The position numbers and the translations under genes were made by a program. Of a DNA stretch of 30,778 bases, positions 7,087 through 13,994 are shown piece by piece; position 1 is the first letter of the stretch, and each line of letters starts with the position of its first letter. The notes below the pieces were generated by a model. The model was not told the origin of the DNA, made no database searches, and saw only the letters and a program-made list of their open reading frames with translations. Source of the stretch: an uncultured Collinsella sp. (GTDB lineage: Bacteria; Actinomycetota; Coriobacteriia; Coriobacteriales; Coriobacteriaceae); assembly GCA_900545445.1 (NCBI GenBank), contig UQZH01000021.1:1-30778 (forward strand), in the 5' to 3' direction.

Positions 7087-8175
7087 TTAGAGGCCGAAGG
7101 CAGATAGGGCGAGGCCCCAGCCCACGCCGATGACGTACATCATGACCAGGAACACGGCATTTTCGCGAGCGCTGCGGTTGGTGCGGAACAGGACCAGGTA
7201 GCCCACGCCGGCGGAAATGAGCGTGCCGGCGAGCATCGGTGCCAGTTGCAGTGCGCCTTCCAGATACAGCTGCGTAATGACCACGCTCGCCGAGCAGTTG
7301 GGGATCAGGCCGACAAGCGCCGAACCCAGGACGGCGAGCGTCTCGTTGCCACGCAGGAACTGCTCGATCGCAGATTCGCCAAAGGTCTCGAGCACGGCGA
7401 CCAGAATCAGCGTCACTAGGAAAATGAATACCGATACCTGCACGGTATGCGAGATGGCGCTGCGGATAATCGACAGGACGGGCGCACCTTCGTGTGAGTG
7501 AGAGTGACCATGGCCATGATGGTGTTCATGCTCGCCCTCATGACCGTGATCGTGGACATGTCCATGTTCGTGCTCGTCCTCGTCTTCATCACAACCGCAA
7601 TGGTCGCGCTCGCACAGCTCATGGATGTGATCGGCACTCACGCCAGCCTCGGCCACCTCGTCGATGATGTCACCGCCGCTGTGATCGTCATGCGCGCAGT
7701 TAACGTGCGCCGGATTGACAGCGGTTCCCAACACGGTACGGCGAATCGCCACATGCGCACGGGCGTTGCGACGCAGGCCGCGAATGGCAGCATCCACGAT
7801 AAAGCCCGTGACCAGCGCGATCAGCGCCTTCGAAGCCAAAAGCATCGCCATAGTCTGCACGGGAACCTGCTCGGCAAGTAGCAGCGGCAGCATCTCGTCG
7901 GAGGTCGAGAGAAACACCGCCACCAGGGTGCCCAGCGTCACGACGCGACCGGCGTATAGCGTTGCCGCCATGGCCGAAAAGCCGCACTGCGGCACCATGC
8001 CCAGCAACGAGCCAACCACGGGGCCAGCGGCGCCGGCACGCTTAATGGCGCCGTTAACGCGGTCGCCCGCAACATGCTCAAGCGTCTCGAGGACCAGATA
8101 TGTCACCAACAAGAACGGCACCAGCGAGAGCGTGTCCTTGCCGGCGTCGAGCAGAATATCAATCAGCAAATCCAT
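7087..8175 (-). CDS. PF11449-type (ArsP_2-like) metal transporter with His-rich loop
   Basis: 362 residues, ATG with aaagg upstream. It has two related hydrophobic halves: the first has GSLLGMVPQCGFSAMAATLYAG and GTLVAVFLSTSDEMLP, the second GSALVGLIPNCSASVVITQLY and LAGTLISAG. The repeated PxC motifs fit the putative 10-TM heavy-metal exporter family annotated as arsenic efflux or putative manganese transporter. Between the halves, residues ~157-228, lies a cytosolic-type loop with more than 20 His plus Cys, Asp and Glu, a probable metal buffer or sensor. The true substrate cannot be decided; Mn, Zn or another divalent metal is suggested by the loop and by the neighbouring zinc operon. The upstream region carries a good promoter overlapped by a direct repeat. 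Confidence 0.8.
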   Translation of the reverse strand: MDLLIDILLDAGKDTLSLVPFLLVTYLVLETLEHVAGDRVNGAIKRAGAAGPVVGSLLGMVPQCGFSAMAATLYAGRVVTLGTLVAVFLSTSDEMLPLLLAEQVPVQTMAMLLASKALIALVTGFIVDAAIRGLRRNARAHVAIRRTVLGTAVNPAHVNCAHDDHSGGDIIDEVAEAGVSADHIHELCERDHCGCDEDEDEHEHGHVHDHGHEGEHEHHHGHGHSHSHEGAPVLSIIRSAISHTVQVSVFIFLVTLILVAVLETFGESAIEQFLRGNETLAVLGSALVGLIPNCSASVVITQLYLEGALQLAPMLAGTLISAGVGYLVLFRTNRSARENAVFLVMMYVIGVGWGLALSAFGL

Positions 8176-8207
8176 GACGGATGGAACCTTTCGTGTCTTT
8201 CGGCAGC

Positions 8208-8253
8208 ATTGTAAAAGTCCTAGCGGTCAACTAGGGTATTGTAATTGTCCTAG
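8208..8253 (-). repeat. Two direct repeats, probable operator
   Basis: Minus-strand units ctaggacaattacaat (8238-8253) and ctaggacttttacaat (8208-8223) share 13 of 16 bases and start exactly 30 bases apart, about three helical turns. One covers the spacer and -10 of the transporter promoter and the other lies just downstream. The pattern suggests cooperative binding by a dimeric regulator; which one is unknown. Confidence 0.5.
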
Positions 8254-8265
8254 GCGTGATGCCAA
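8238..8265 (-). promoter_or_regulatory. Promoter of the PF11449-type transporter gene
   Basis: On the minus strand, TTGGCA (8260-8265) and TACAAT (8238-8243) are separated by 16 bases. The -10 end overlaps one copy of a direct repeat that recurs 30 bases downstream, so a regulator may act here. Confidence 0.55.
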
Positions 8266-8347
8266 TAGTTGCCCATGGTAAACTATCATCTCGCCATAAC
8301 TCGACAAACCCGAGCCGCGCGACGCGGCCCGTCCAAGGAGCAGCTAT

Positions 8348-9316
8348 ATGAACGTTTCGCAAGCACTCGAATACGAGCGCCAGCCGTTTATCCCCATGTT
8401 TATCTACGGCGACCACGGCGCCATGGAATCCGAGCGTCAGAAAGGCGAAGAGGCCCTCAAGGTGCTCGAGACTGAGTACTTTACCGCCGAGGACGACCCC
8501 GGCTTCGACTTTGCCACCGTGCGCGACCTAGCCGACCGCAACCGCGACCTGTGCGACCAGATTGGCGAGGCGCGCCTGCGCAACGTGACGCCCGCGACGC
8601 TTTCGCGCGGCCTGTCCGACGCCGACACCTGCGCTGCCATCGGCAAGATGCAAAAGCGCACCGCCGCGTCCGTCATGCGCGAGATCCGCGGCGACCGCGA
8701 CGCGCTCGGCGTCGCCTACGCCCGCAAGCCCATTCAGGGCACGGTGCTCGGCATCGACATCGAGACCACCGGCCGCGCACCCGAGCGCGGCTATATCATC
8801 AACGTGGGCTGGGAGATCATGGACCTCACCAGCGACGCCGTCCCGCACGACGCCGAGGCGCACTACTGCGGCCTGCCCGATATCTACCGCGGCGAGGATG
8901 TGCCGTTGTCGAATATCCACCACATCACCTGGGACGACATCGACGGCAAAACGCCCTTCCGCGAGAACAAAGAGCTGCAAAAGCAGCTGCTCAAGCTTAT
9001 GAAGAAGTACCCGTACATGGCGCACAACGCCGCCTTTGAAGACAGCTGGTTCAAGATCCACTTGGACGGTTACGCCGAGGCACGCCGCGCGGGTAAGATC
9101 ATCGTCATCGACTCGCGCCAGATCTGCCGCAGCCTGGACGCCGATGTGCGCTCGCTCCCCCGCGAGTCCGCGCCCGCCGCGCTCGAGAACTGGGCGCGCC
9201 GCCGTGGCACCCTCGCCGCCGACGCCAACGAGCAGCACCTGGGCCTCGACGACACCGACCTCATGCTCCGTACCGTCCAGGCCGAGTTCAACCTCAAGAA
9301 CCTATTTGCCAAGTAG
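8348..9316 (+). CDS. DEDDh-type 3'-5' exonuclease domain protein
   Basis: 322 residues, ATG with aaggag 8 bases upstream. Residues ~132-310 form an RNase T / DnaQ-like fold: VLGIDIETTG (D137, E139) is ExoI, AHNAAFEDSWF (D232) is ExoII, and HLGLDDTDLM (H297 with D301/D302) is ExoIII of the DEDDh type. The first ~130 residues match no domain I recognise; they contain a charged helical stretch and RNVTPATLSRGLSDADTCAAIGKM, possibly a partner-binding region. The protein most likely degrades single-stranded DNA or RNA from the 3' end, in repair or RNA turnover. It is a single gene, divergent from the metal transporter, and ends before a good terminator. Confidence 0.82.
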   Translation: MNVSQALEYERQPFIPMFIYGDHGAMESERQKGEEALKVLETEYFTAEDDPGFDFATVRDLADRNRDLCDQIGEARLRNVTPATLSRGLSDADTCAAIGKMQKRTAASVMREIRGDRDALGVAYARKPIQGTVLGIDIETTGRAPERGYIINVGWEIMDLTSDAVPHDAEAHYCGLPDIYRGEDVPLSNIHHITWDDIDGKTPFRENKELQKQLLKLMKKYPYMAHNAAFEDSWFKIHLDGYAEARRAGKIIVIDSRQICRSLDADVRSLPRESAPAALENWARRRGTLAADANEQHLGLDDTDLMLRTVQAEFNLKNLFAK

Positions 9317-9415
9317 ATTGCCAAGCAGAGGCGCCATTCGCGAGCGATACTCGTCGGGCCATAACGCCCCGCGCAAAAGCGACACGCCGAGGCGTCCCTC
9401 TCAAGCAACGCAATG

Positions 9416-9450
9416 CGGGCCGATAACCAAGTGGATATCGGCCCGTTTTT
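9416..9450 (+). terminator. Intrinsic terminator of the exonuclease gene
   Basis: cgggccgata pairs with tatcggcccg around a 10-base loop and is followed directly by ttttt. It lies ~100 bases after the exonuclease stop. From 9451 to 9550 I see nothing else. Confidence 0.85.
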
Positions 9451-9557
9451 GCACGTCGCTAAGGTACCCACGTTGGCATCAGCGGCCTTATTCGCGCCCA
9501 CCGATGCCCTTAGCCGCCTTTGGGAGCATTCGATAGCAAAATATTTCGCGAATTATA

Positions 9558-9585
9558 TTGACATATGAACATGCGCTCATATACT
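9558..9585 (+). promoter_or_regulatory. Strong promoter of the ArsR-HMA-ATPase operon
   Basis: TTGACA (9558-9563) and TATACT (9580-9585) are separated by 16 bases. An ArsR-type operator fills the spacer, so repressor binding would block RNA polymerase directly. Confidence 0.8.
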
Positions 9586-9618
9586 CGGAAGTAAGTTATA
9601 TGAGCGCATGTTCATATG
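9562..9618. promoter_or_regulatory. Paired ArsR/SmtB-type operators in a 22-bp inverted repeat
   Basis: Positions 9562-9583 and 9597-9618 are perfect reverse complements with a 13-base spacer. Each arm itself contains atatga...tcatat, the imperfect 12-2-12 dyad bound by SmtB/CzrA/CadC repressors. The first arm overlaps the -35/-10 spacer; the second ends 13 bases before the repressor's ATG. This suggests autoregulation by the adjacent ArsR protein through two dimers. Confidence 0.8.
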
Positions 9619-9631
9619 AAAGGATATTGCA

Positions 9632-10000
9632 ATGAGCGATCACGCTGATGAAATAAAGTCCAGCATCGACGCCACCATCGTGCCCGACGTCCCCACCATC
9701 TGCTCGCCCGAGGACCTTCCCGACGAGGAACTGCTGTACGACCTCGCCGACCTGTTCAAGGTCTTCAGCGACACCACGCGCATCAAGATCCTCTACGCCC
9801 TCATGGGCCGCGAGCTCTGCGTGGCAGACATCGCCGAGGCGACCGAGACCTCGCAGTCCGCGGTGTCGCACCAGCTGCGCACGCTGAAGCAGTCGCACCT
9901 GGTCAAGTTCCGCCGCGACGGCCGCAACATACTCTACTCGCTTGCCGACGACCACGTCTACACCATGCTCAACCAGGGCATGAGCCATATCTGCGAATAG
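9632..10000 (+). CDS. ArsR/SmtB-family zinc-type metalloregulator
   Basis: 122 residues. The winged helix runs from LADLFKVFSDTTRIKILYAL through ELCVADIAEATETSQSAVSHQLRTLK to the wing KFRRDGRNILYSL. The C-terminal helix DDHVYTMLNQGMSHICE keeps the complete alpha5 metal site of SmtB/CzrA (D106, H108, H119, E122; same spacing as SmtB D104/H106/H117/E120). Only one Cys is present in ELCV, so the CadC-type alpha3N Cys site is not intact, although C24 is available. The protein therefore most likely senses Zn(II), perhaps Co(II), and releases DNA when metal binds. It is the first gene of the operon with the HMA protein and P1B ATPase, preceded by gaaagg and two operators. Confidence 0.93.
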   Translation: MSDHADEIKSSIDATIVPDVPTICSPEDLPDEELLYDLADLFKVFSDTTRIKILYALMGRELCVADIAEATETSQSAVSHQLRTLKQSHLVKFRRDGRNILYSLADDHVYTMLNQGMSHICE

Positions 10001-10062
10001 CAACCAACCACGGTACCAGCGCGGCCTGCACCCAAGCCGCAAAACAGGGAAAGGAACCCACC

Positions 10063-10281
10063 ATGAAAAAGCAGTTTAAACTCGACGAGATCGACTGCGC
10101 CAACTGCGCACGCGAGCTTCAGAACGAGCTGGCCAAGCTCGAGGGTGTCAAGTCCGTGTCCGTCAACTTTATGACCCAGAAATTGACGCTCGAGGCCGAC
10201 GACACCGAGTTCGACGAGGTGCTCAACCGCGTTGTAGAGTTCACCGCCGACGCCGAGCCGGACTGCGAGATCATTCTCTAG
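10063..10281 (+). CDS. Stand-alone heavy-metal-associated (HMA) domain protein
   Basis: 72 residues, ATG after aggaaaggaaccc. It is a complete ferredoxin-like HMA domain with DCANCA, a CxxC metal motif near residue 12, and VKSVSVNFMTQKLTLEAD as the following strand pair. The Asp just before the first Cys is the form common in Zn/Cd-ATPase N-terminal domains (ZntA-like), unlike the Met/Thr of copper chaperones. It lies between a zinc-type repressor and a ZntA-like ATPase that lacks its own HMA domain, so it probably delivers metal to that pump as a separate subunit. Confidence 0.88.
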   Translation: MKKQFKLDEIDCANCARELQNELAKLEGVKSVSVNFMTQKLTLEADDTEFDEVLNRVVEFTADAEPDCEIIL

Positions 10282-10336
10282 CCCAGGTTTACGCCAGCCT
10301 GCAAGGCCGCGCTTGCCGCGGCCTTTGCTCGCGAAA

Positions 10337-10358
10337 TTATATGAGCGAGTGTTCATAC
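10337..10358 (+). promoter_or_regulatory. Third ArsR-type operator, before the P1B ATPase
   Basis: atatgagcgagtgttcatac near 10338-10357 keeps the atatga...tcata dyad of the operators at 9562-9618. It lies ~25 bases upstream of the ATPase ATG, in the gap after the HMA gene. It suggests an internal repressed promoter or DNA looping. Confidence 0.65.
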
Positions 10359-10381
10359 ATTCAAATGGGAGGATACGAGTC

Positions 10382-12334
10382 ATGGCCACTGCCGACCCCA
10401 AAAAGAAAAAGAAGAAGCGCAAGAAAAAAGAGTCACTCGAGCATAAGCGCAACCGCATCCTGGTAGCGCTGGGCATTTTTGCCGTGGTGTACGCCCTCGA
10501 AGAGCTCGGCACCCTCGCCGCCGCGTTCGGCACCCCGGGCGACATCTACGCCAGCTTTGTGCTGTTCCTCGTGCCGTTTTTGATTGCCGGCTACGACGTA
10601 CTGCAAAAGGCATTCAGTAACATCCGCCGCGGCAAGGCCTTCGACGAGAGCTTCCTCATGGCCGTCGCGACCATCGGCGCGTTTGCCATGGTGCTCTTCC
10701 CCGATACCGACCCGCACATGGCCGAAGGCGCCGCCGTCATGCTGTTCTACCAGGTCGGCGAGCTGTTCCAGGCATACGCCGTGGGCAAGAGCCGCAAGTC
10801 GATCAGTGCCATGATGGACATCGCACCCGACTACGCTAACGTCGAGCAAGCCGACGGCACGCTCGAACAGGTCTTTCCCGATGACATCGCCGTCGGCACC
10901 GTGATCGTGGTCAAGCCCGGCGAGCGCGTGCCTATCGACGGCGTCATCGTCGAAGGCGAAACCCAGCTCGATACCGCCGCGCTCACGGGCGAGTCAGTCC
11001 CCCGCCCCGCCAAGTCAGGCGACGATATCATCAGCGGCTGCATCAACATGACGGGCCTCATCCACGTGCGCACCACCAAGCCCTTTGGCGAGTCCACTGT
11101 CGCACGCGTCCTGGAGCTCGTGGAGAATGCCAGCGAAAAGAAGGCGCGCACCGAGAACTTCATCACGCGCTTTGCCCGCGTCTACACCCCCGCCGTCACC
11201 GGCGCCGCTGCGGTGCTCGCGCTCGGCGGCGGCCTGGTCACCGGTGCCTGGTCCGACTGGATTCTGCGCGGTCTGACCTTCCTGGTCGTCAGCTGCCCGT
11301 GCGCGCTCGTGATCAGCGTACCGTTGAGCTTCTTTGGCGGCATCGGCGGCGCATCCAAGCTGGGCGTTCTCATCAAGGGCTCCAACTACCTCGAGACGCT
11401 CGCGGACGTGGACACCGTCGTCTTTGACAAGACAGGCACCCTCACCAACGGCACGTTCTCGGTTGTCGCGGCGCACCCCGAGGCTGGCTATACCGAGCAG
11501 TCGTTGCTTGAGGTCGCAGCCCTTGCGGAGTCGTTCTCCAATCACCCTATCGCGCAGTCCGTGCGCGTCGCCTACCAGGGCGAGGTCGACCCCAAGCGCG
11601 TGAGCAGCTCCGCCAACGACGCGGGCCACGGCGTGACGGCAACCATCGACGGCAAGCACGTCGTCGTCGGCAACGCCAAGATGCTCGCCGCGACCGGAGT
11701 CGAAGCGCCCGATTGCGAGGTCGTCGGAACGATTCTGCATGTGCTCGTTGACGGCGTGTACGCCGGCCACATCGTGATTGCAGACACCGTTAAGGCCGAT
11801 GCCGAGCAGACGATCCGCGACCTGCACGCCGCCGGCGTCAAGCGCACCGTTATGCTCACGGGCGACCGCGAGGAAGTGGCTGCTGCGGTGGCCAAGCAGC
11901 TCGGCCTCGACGAGTTCCACGCGCAGCTGCTGCCGGGTGATAAGGTCGAGCGTGTTGAAGCGCTGCTCGCGGCCGAAAGCGGCAAGGGCAAGCTCGCATT
12001 TGTCGGCGACGGCATCAACGACGCGCCTGTGCTTACGCGCGCCGATGTGGGTATTGCCATGGGCGCCATGGGGTCCGACGCCGCGATCGAGGCCGCCGAC
12101 GTGGTGCTGATGGATGACAAGCCGTCCAACATTTCCCGCGCAATCCGCGTTGCGCGCAAGACCATGTCGATCGTCTGGCAGAACATCATCTTTGCGCTGG
12201 GTATTAAGCTGCTGATTTTGGTGCTTGCGGCGCTCGGCATCGCCAACATGTGGCTTGCGGTCTTTGGCGACGTAGGCGTGGCGATCATCGCCATCCTGAA
12301 CGCCATGCGCGCGATGGGTGTCAAGAACCTGTAG
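10382..12334 (+). CDS. P1B-type Zn/Cd/Pb-transporting ATPase (ZntA-like)
   Basis: 650 residues from the ATG at 10382, which follows gggagg; an upstream in-frame GTG/ATG region would overlap the operator. It shows TGES (202-205) in the actuator domain, CPC (305-307) in the metal-binding helix, DKTGT with phosphorylated D349, HP (388-389) of the nucleotide domain, and GDGINDAP (542-549). K609 in FALGIKLLIL and D630 in FGDVG match the conserved Lys/Asp of the P1B-2 Zn/Cd/Pb subgroup. The usual N-terminal HMA domain is replaced by a lysine-rich tail (residues 7-16). It should export Zn(II) or Cd(II) using ATP at the inner membrane. Metal delivery probably depends on the 72-residue HMA protein encoded just upstream. 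Confidence 0.93.
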   Translation: MATADPKKKKKKRKKKESLEHKRNRILVALGIFAVVYALEELGTLAAAFGTPGDIYASFVLFLVPFLIAGYDVLQKAFSNIRRGKAFDESFLMAVATIGAFAMVLFPDTDPHMAEGAAVMLFYQVGELFQAYAVGKSRKSISAMMDIAPDYANVEQADGTLEQVFPDDIAVGTVIVVKPGERVPIDGVIVEGETQLDTAALTGESVPRPAKSGDDIISGCINMTGLIHVRTTKPFGESTVARVLELVENASEKKARTENFITRFARVYTPAVTGAAAVLALGGGLVTGAWSDWILRGLTFLVVSCPCALVISVPLSFFGGIGGASKLGVLIKGSNYLETLADVDTVVFDKTGTLTNGTFSVVAAHPEAGYTEQSLLEVAALAESFSNHPIAQSVRVAYQGEVDPKRVSSSANDAGHGVTATIDGKHVVVGNAKMLAATGVEAPDCEVVGTILHVLVDGVYAGHIVIADTVKADAEQTIRDLHAAGVKRTVMLTGDREEVAAAVAKQLGLDEFHAQLLPGDKVERVEALLAAESGKGKLAFVGDGINDAPVLTRADVGIAMGAMGSDAAIEAADVVLMDDKPSNISRAIRVARKTMSIVWQNIIFALGIKLLILVLAALGIANMWLAVFGDVGVAIIAILNAMRAMGVKNL

Positions 12335-12350
12335 CACTCGTGGTCCCTCC

Positions 12351-12479
12351 GGCCGGGGTCGGGCTTGGTTTTGAAAACGTCCTCGACCAATGAAGTGCCC
12401 CCGTTCTGCTCCTTCGGAGCTACGAACGGGGGCACTTCTGGTCTGCGGAATGTTTTCAAAACCAAGCCCGACCCCGGCC
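12351..12479. terminator. Very long nested hairpin between convergent genes
   Basis: Perfect 28-bp outer arms (12351-12378 and 12452-12479), perfect 15-bp middle arms (12392-12406 and 12424-12438) and an inner gctcc-ttc-ggagc hairpin stack into one ~129-nt rod; short gacca/tggtc pairs fill the internal loop. It is far larger than a normal terminator. It lies 17 bases after the ATPase stop and faces the convergent DtxR gene, so bidirectional termination is likely. From 12480 to 12615 nothing else is visible. Confidence 0.75.
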
Positions 12480-12615
12480 TGCGGTGACGTTGCTGGTGGT
12501 TCTTGGGCATCGCTTGCTAGCGGGGTTCCCTGTCTGAATTGAACTTTGTTGGTGGGGCTACTGGTCCCGGTCGCTGGTTCGCGTTTTGCGTGAACTCCGC
12601 GCTACTGTGGGTCAG

Positions 12616-13005
12616 TTAGGCTTCTGTTGTTGAACCCGCTACATCTTCCCGTCCCAACATCGCCCTCAGCTTCTCGAAGCTCTCCTCGCTCAGGCAATGC
12701 TCCATGTGGCAGCCCTCTTGCGAGGCAACCTCGGGCGCTACACCTGCGTCCTCTAGCAGCCCCACAAAAAAGCAATGGCGCTCCCACATTTGACGGGCAA
12801 CCTCAATACCGCGTTCCGTCAGATGAACATCTCGTTTTCCCATTTCGACATAGCCGTTGCTTTCCAGCGTCGCCATGGCTTTAGAGACACTTGCCTTGGT
12901 TACGCCCAGGTATTCGGCGACGTCAATTGACCGAACGATGCCCTGGCGCTCCGAGAGCACATAAATAGATTCGAGATAGTCTTCTCCAGATTCACGTAGG
13001 GCCAT
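12616..13005 (-). CDS. DtxR/MntR-family metal-dependent repressor
   Basis: 129 residues. An N-terminal winged helix (EDYLESIYVLSERQGIVRSIDVAEYLGVTKASVSKAM) is followed by the dimerisation and metal-binding domain (ERHCFFVGLLEDAGV...EGCHMEHCLSEES). There is no SH3-like third domain, so it is the short, MntR-length type. Candidate ligands are D9, E12, H77, C99, E102 and H103. D9 is like MntR, while Cys at 99 is like DtxR/IdeR C102, so Fe versus Mn preference is unclear. With metal bound such proteins repress uptake genes. The box at 5600-5618 is a candidate target. Upstream, near 13028-13040, ttagttagcct resembles half a box and may allow autoregulation. Confidence 0.88.
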   Translation of the reverse strand: MALRESGEDYLESIYVLSERQGIVRSIDVAEYLGVTKASVSKAMATLESNGYVEMGKRDVHLTERGIEVARQMWERHCFFVGLLEDAGVAPEVASQEGCHMEHCLSEESFEKLRAMLGREDVAGSTTEA

Positions 13006-13161
13006 GGGCCGCCTTTCGCGATGATCGTTAGTTAGCCTTTGGATACTTTCCTTGGCTTACTTTACCGCAAAAGTTGCCCATGTCTTACTACGTTGTTTAA
13101 AAAGTTAACCGTGTTTCACAAAATGCGCGGGGCAAGCAGGGCGACACCGTACGCAACGTAC

Positions 13162-13209
13162 AAGGAGTGTCCCCAGCTGCCGGCACAAAAGGAACGTCCC
13201 CAAGTGCCG
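13162..13209. repeat. Two tandem 21-nt repeats
   Basis: Units at 13162-13182 and 13189-13209 share aagga..gtcccca..tgccg (17 of 21 bases). They lie between the DtxR gene and the 3' end of a HAD gene. Origin and role unknown; they look like a fragment of a dispersed intergenic repeat. Confidence 0.55.
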
Positions 13210-13217
13210 AGCCGCAG

Positions 13218-13988
13218 CTATAGCAGCCCAAAGTGCTTCGCGGCGTTGTAGATCCCGTCGTCGTCCACGGCGGACGTCACGTAGGTCGCCGCGGCCTTCA
13301 CGGTATCCTGCGCATTACCCATGGCCACGCTTGTGCCCACGGCGGAAAACATCGACAGGTCGTTCTCGCCGTCGCCAAAGGCGATCGCCTCGCTCGCGTC
13401 GATACCCAGCCGCTCCAGCGTCGCCGCTACGCCCAAGTCCTTGCCGCCGTTGGCCGGAATAATGTCGCAGAACAGATCGCACCAGCGCGTGGTGAGCGAA
13501 TGCGACACGGCGTCGGTCACGATATGCTCGTCGGCCGGATCCACAAAGGCGCAGAACTGGTAGACCGGCGCATCGAAGGCATGCTCAAACGGCTCCTCGT
13601 GGTAGACGATTCCCGCGTTGCTGCCGGCCGTCACCACGCGCTCGGACAGGCGGTTCACAAACGAGTTCTCGCCCTGCATGCACAGCGAGTCATAGCGCCC
13701 CTGCGCCACCTGGCCCACAATCACCGCGACGTCGTCCGGGTCGATCGGGCAACTGCGGTAGACGCCCTTGGCATCAAAACAGTGCTGGCCCGAAAGCGTA
13801 ATGTACGCATCCCAGCCCAAGTCGAACAGCCAGTCCGGCATCTGGTAGGTCGGGCGACCCGTGGCGATCACGCACGCAATCCCCTGTTCGCGAAAGCTAT
13901 CGAGCACCTGCTGCGCCGACGCCGGAATCCGGTGGGTCTTAAAGCTCAGCAACGTGCCGTCGATATCGAAAAACGCAGCCTTGATCAT
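13218..13988 (-). CDS. Cof-type HAD-IIB family phosphatase
   Basis: 256 residues. FFDIDGTLLSF near the N-terminus carries the two catalytic Asp of motif I, VIATGRP is motif II, and GDGENDLSMFSAVGTSVAMGNA is motifs III/IV. The C2B cap lies between, as in Cof/YbiV/YidA sugar-phosphate and FMN phosphatases. Substrate not predictable. The ATG lies 6 bases after the stop of the ABC-F gene, whose final codons supply the ribosome site (gaggag), so the two are translationally coupled. Confidence 0.9.
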   Translation of the reverse strand: MIKAAFFDIDGTLLSFKTHRIPASAQQVLDSFREQGIACVIATGRPTYQMPDWLFDLGWDAYITLSGQHCFDAKGVYRSCPIDPDDVAVIVGQVAQGRYDSLCMQGENSFVNRLSERVVTAGSNAGIVYHEEPFEHAFDAPVYQFCAFVDPADEHIVTDAVSHSLTTRWCDLFCDIIPANGGKDLGVAATLERLGIDASEAIAFGDGENDLSMFSAVGTSVAMGNAQDTVKAAATYVTSAVDDDGIYNAAKHFGLL

Positions 13989-13994
13989 CCTCGC

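Noticed and set aside
10398..10433. A-rich lysine codon stretch in the ATPase as a possible programmed frameshift site
   Set aside because: The reading frame is intact through to the stop, and no alternative frame gives a meaningful product; a basic tail explains it.
11015..12337. 440-residue minus-strand open frame
   Set aside because: Antisense to the P1B ATPase, which carries all catalytic motifs. No recognisable domain and biased composition.
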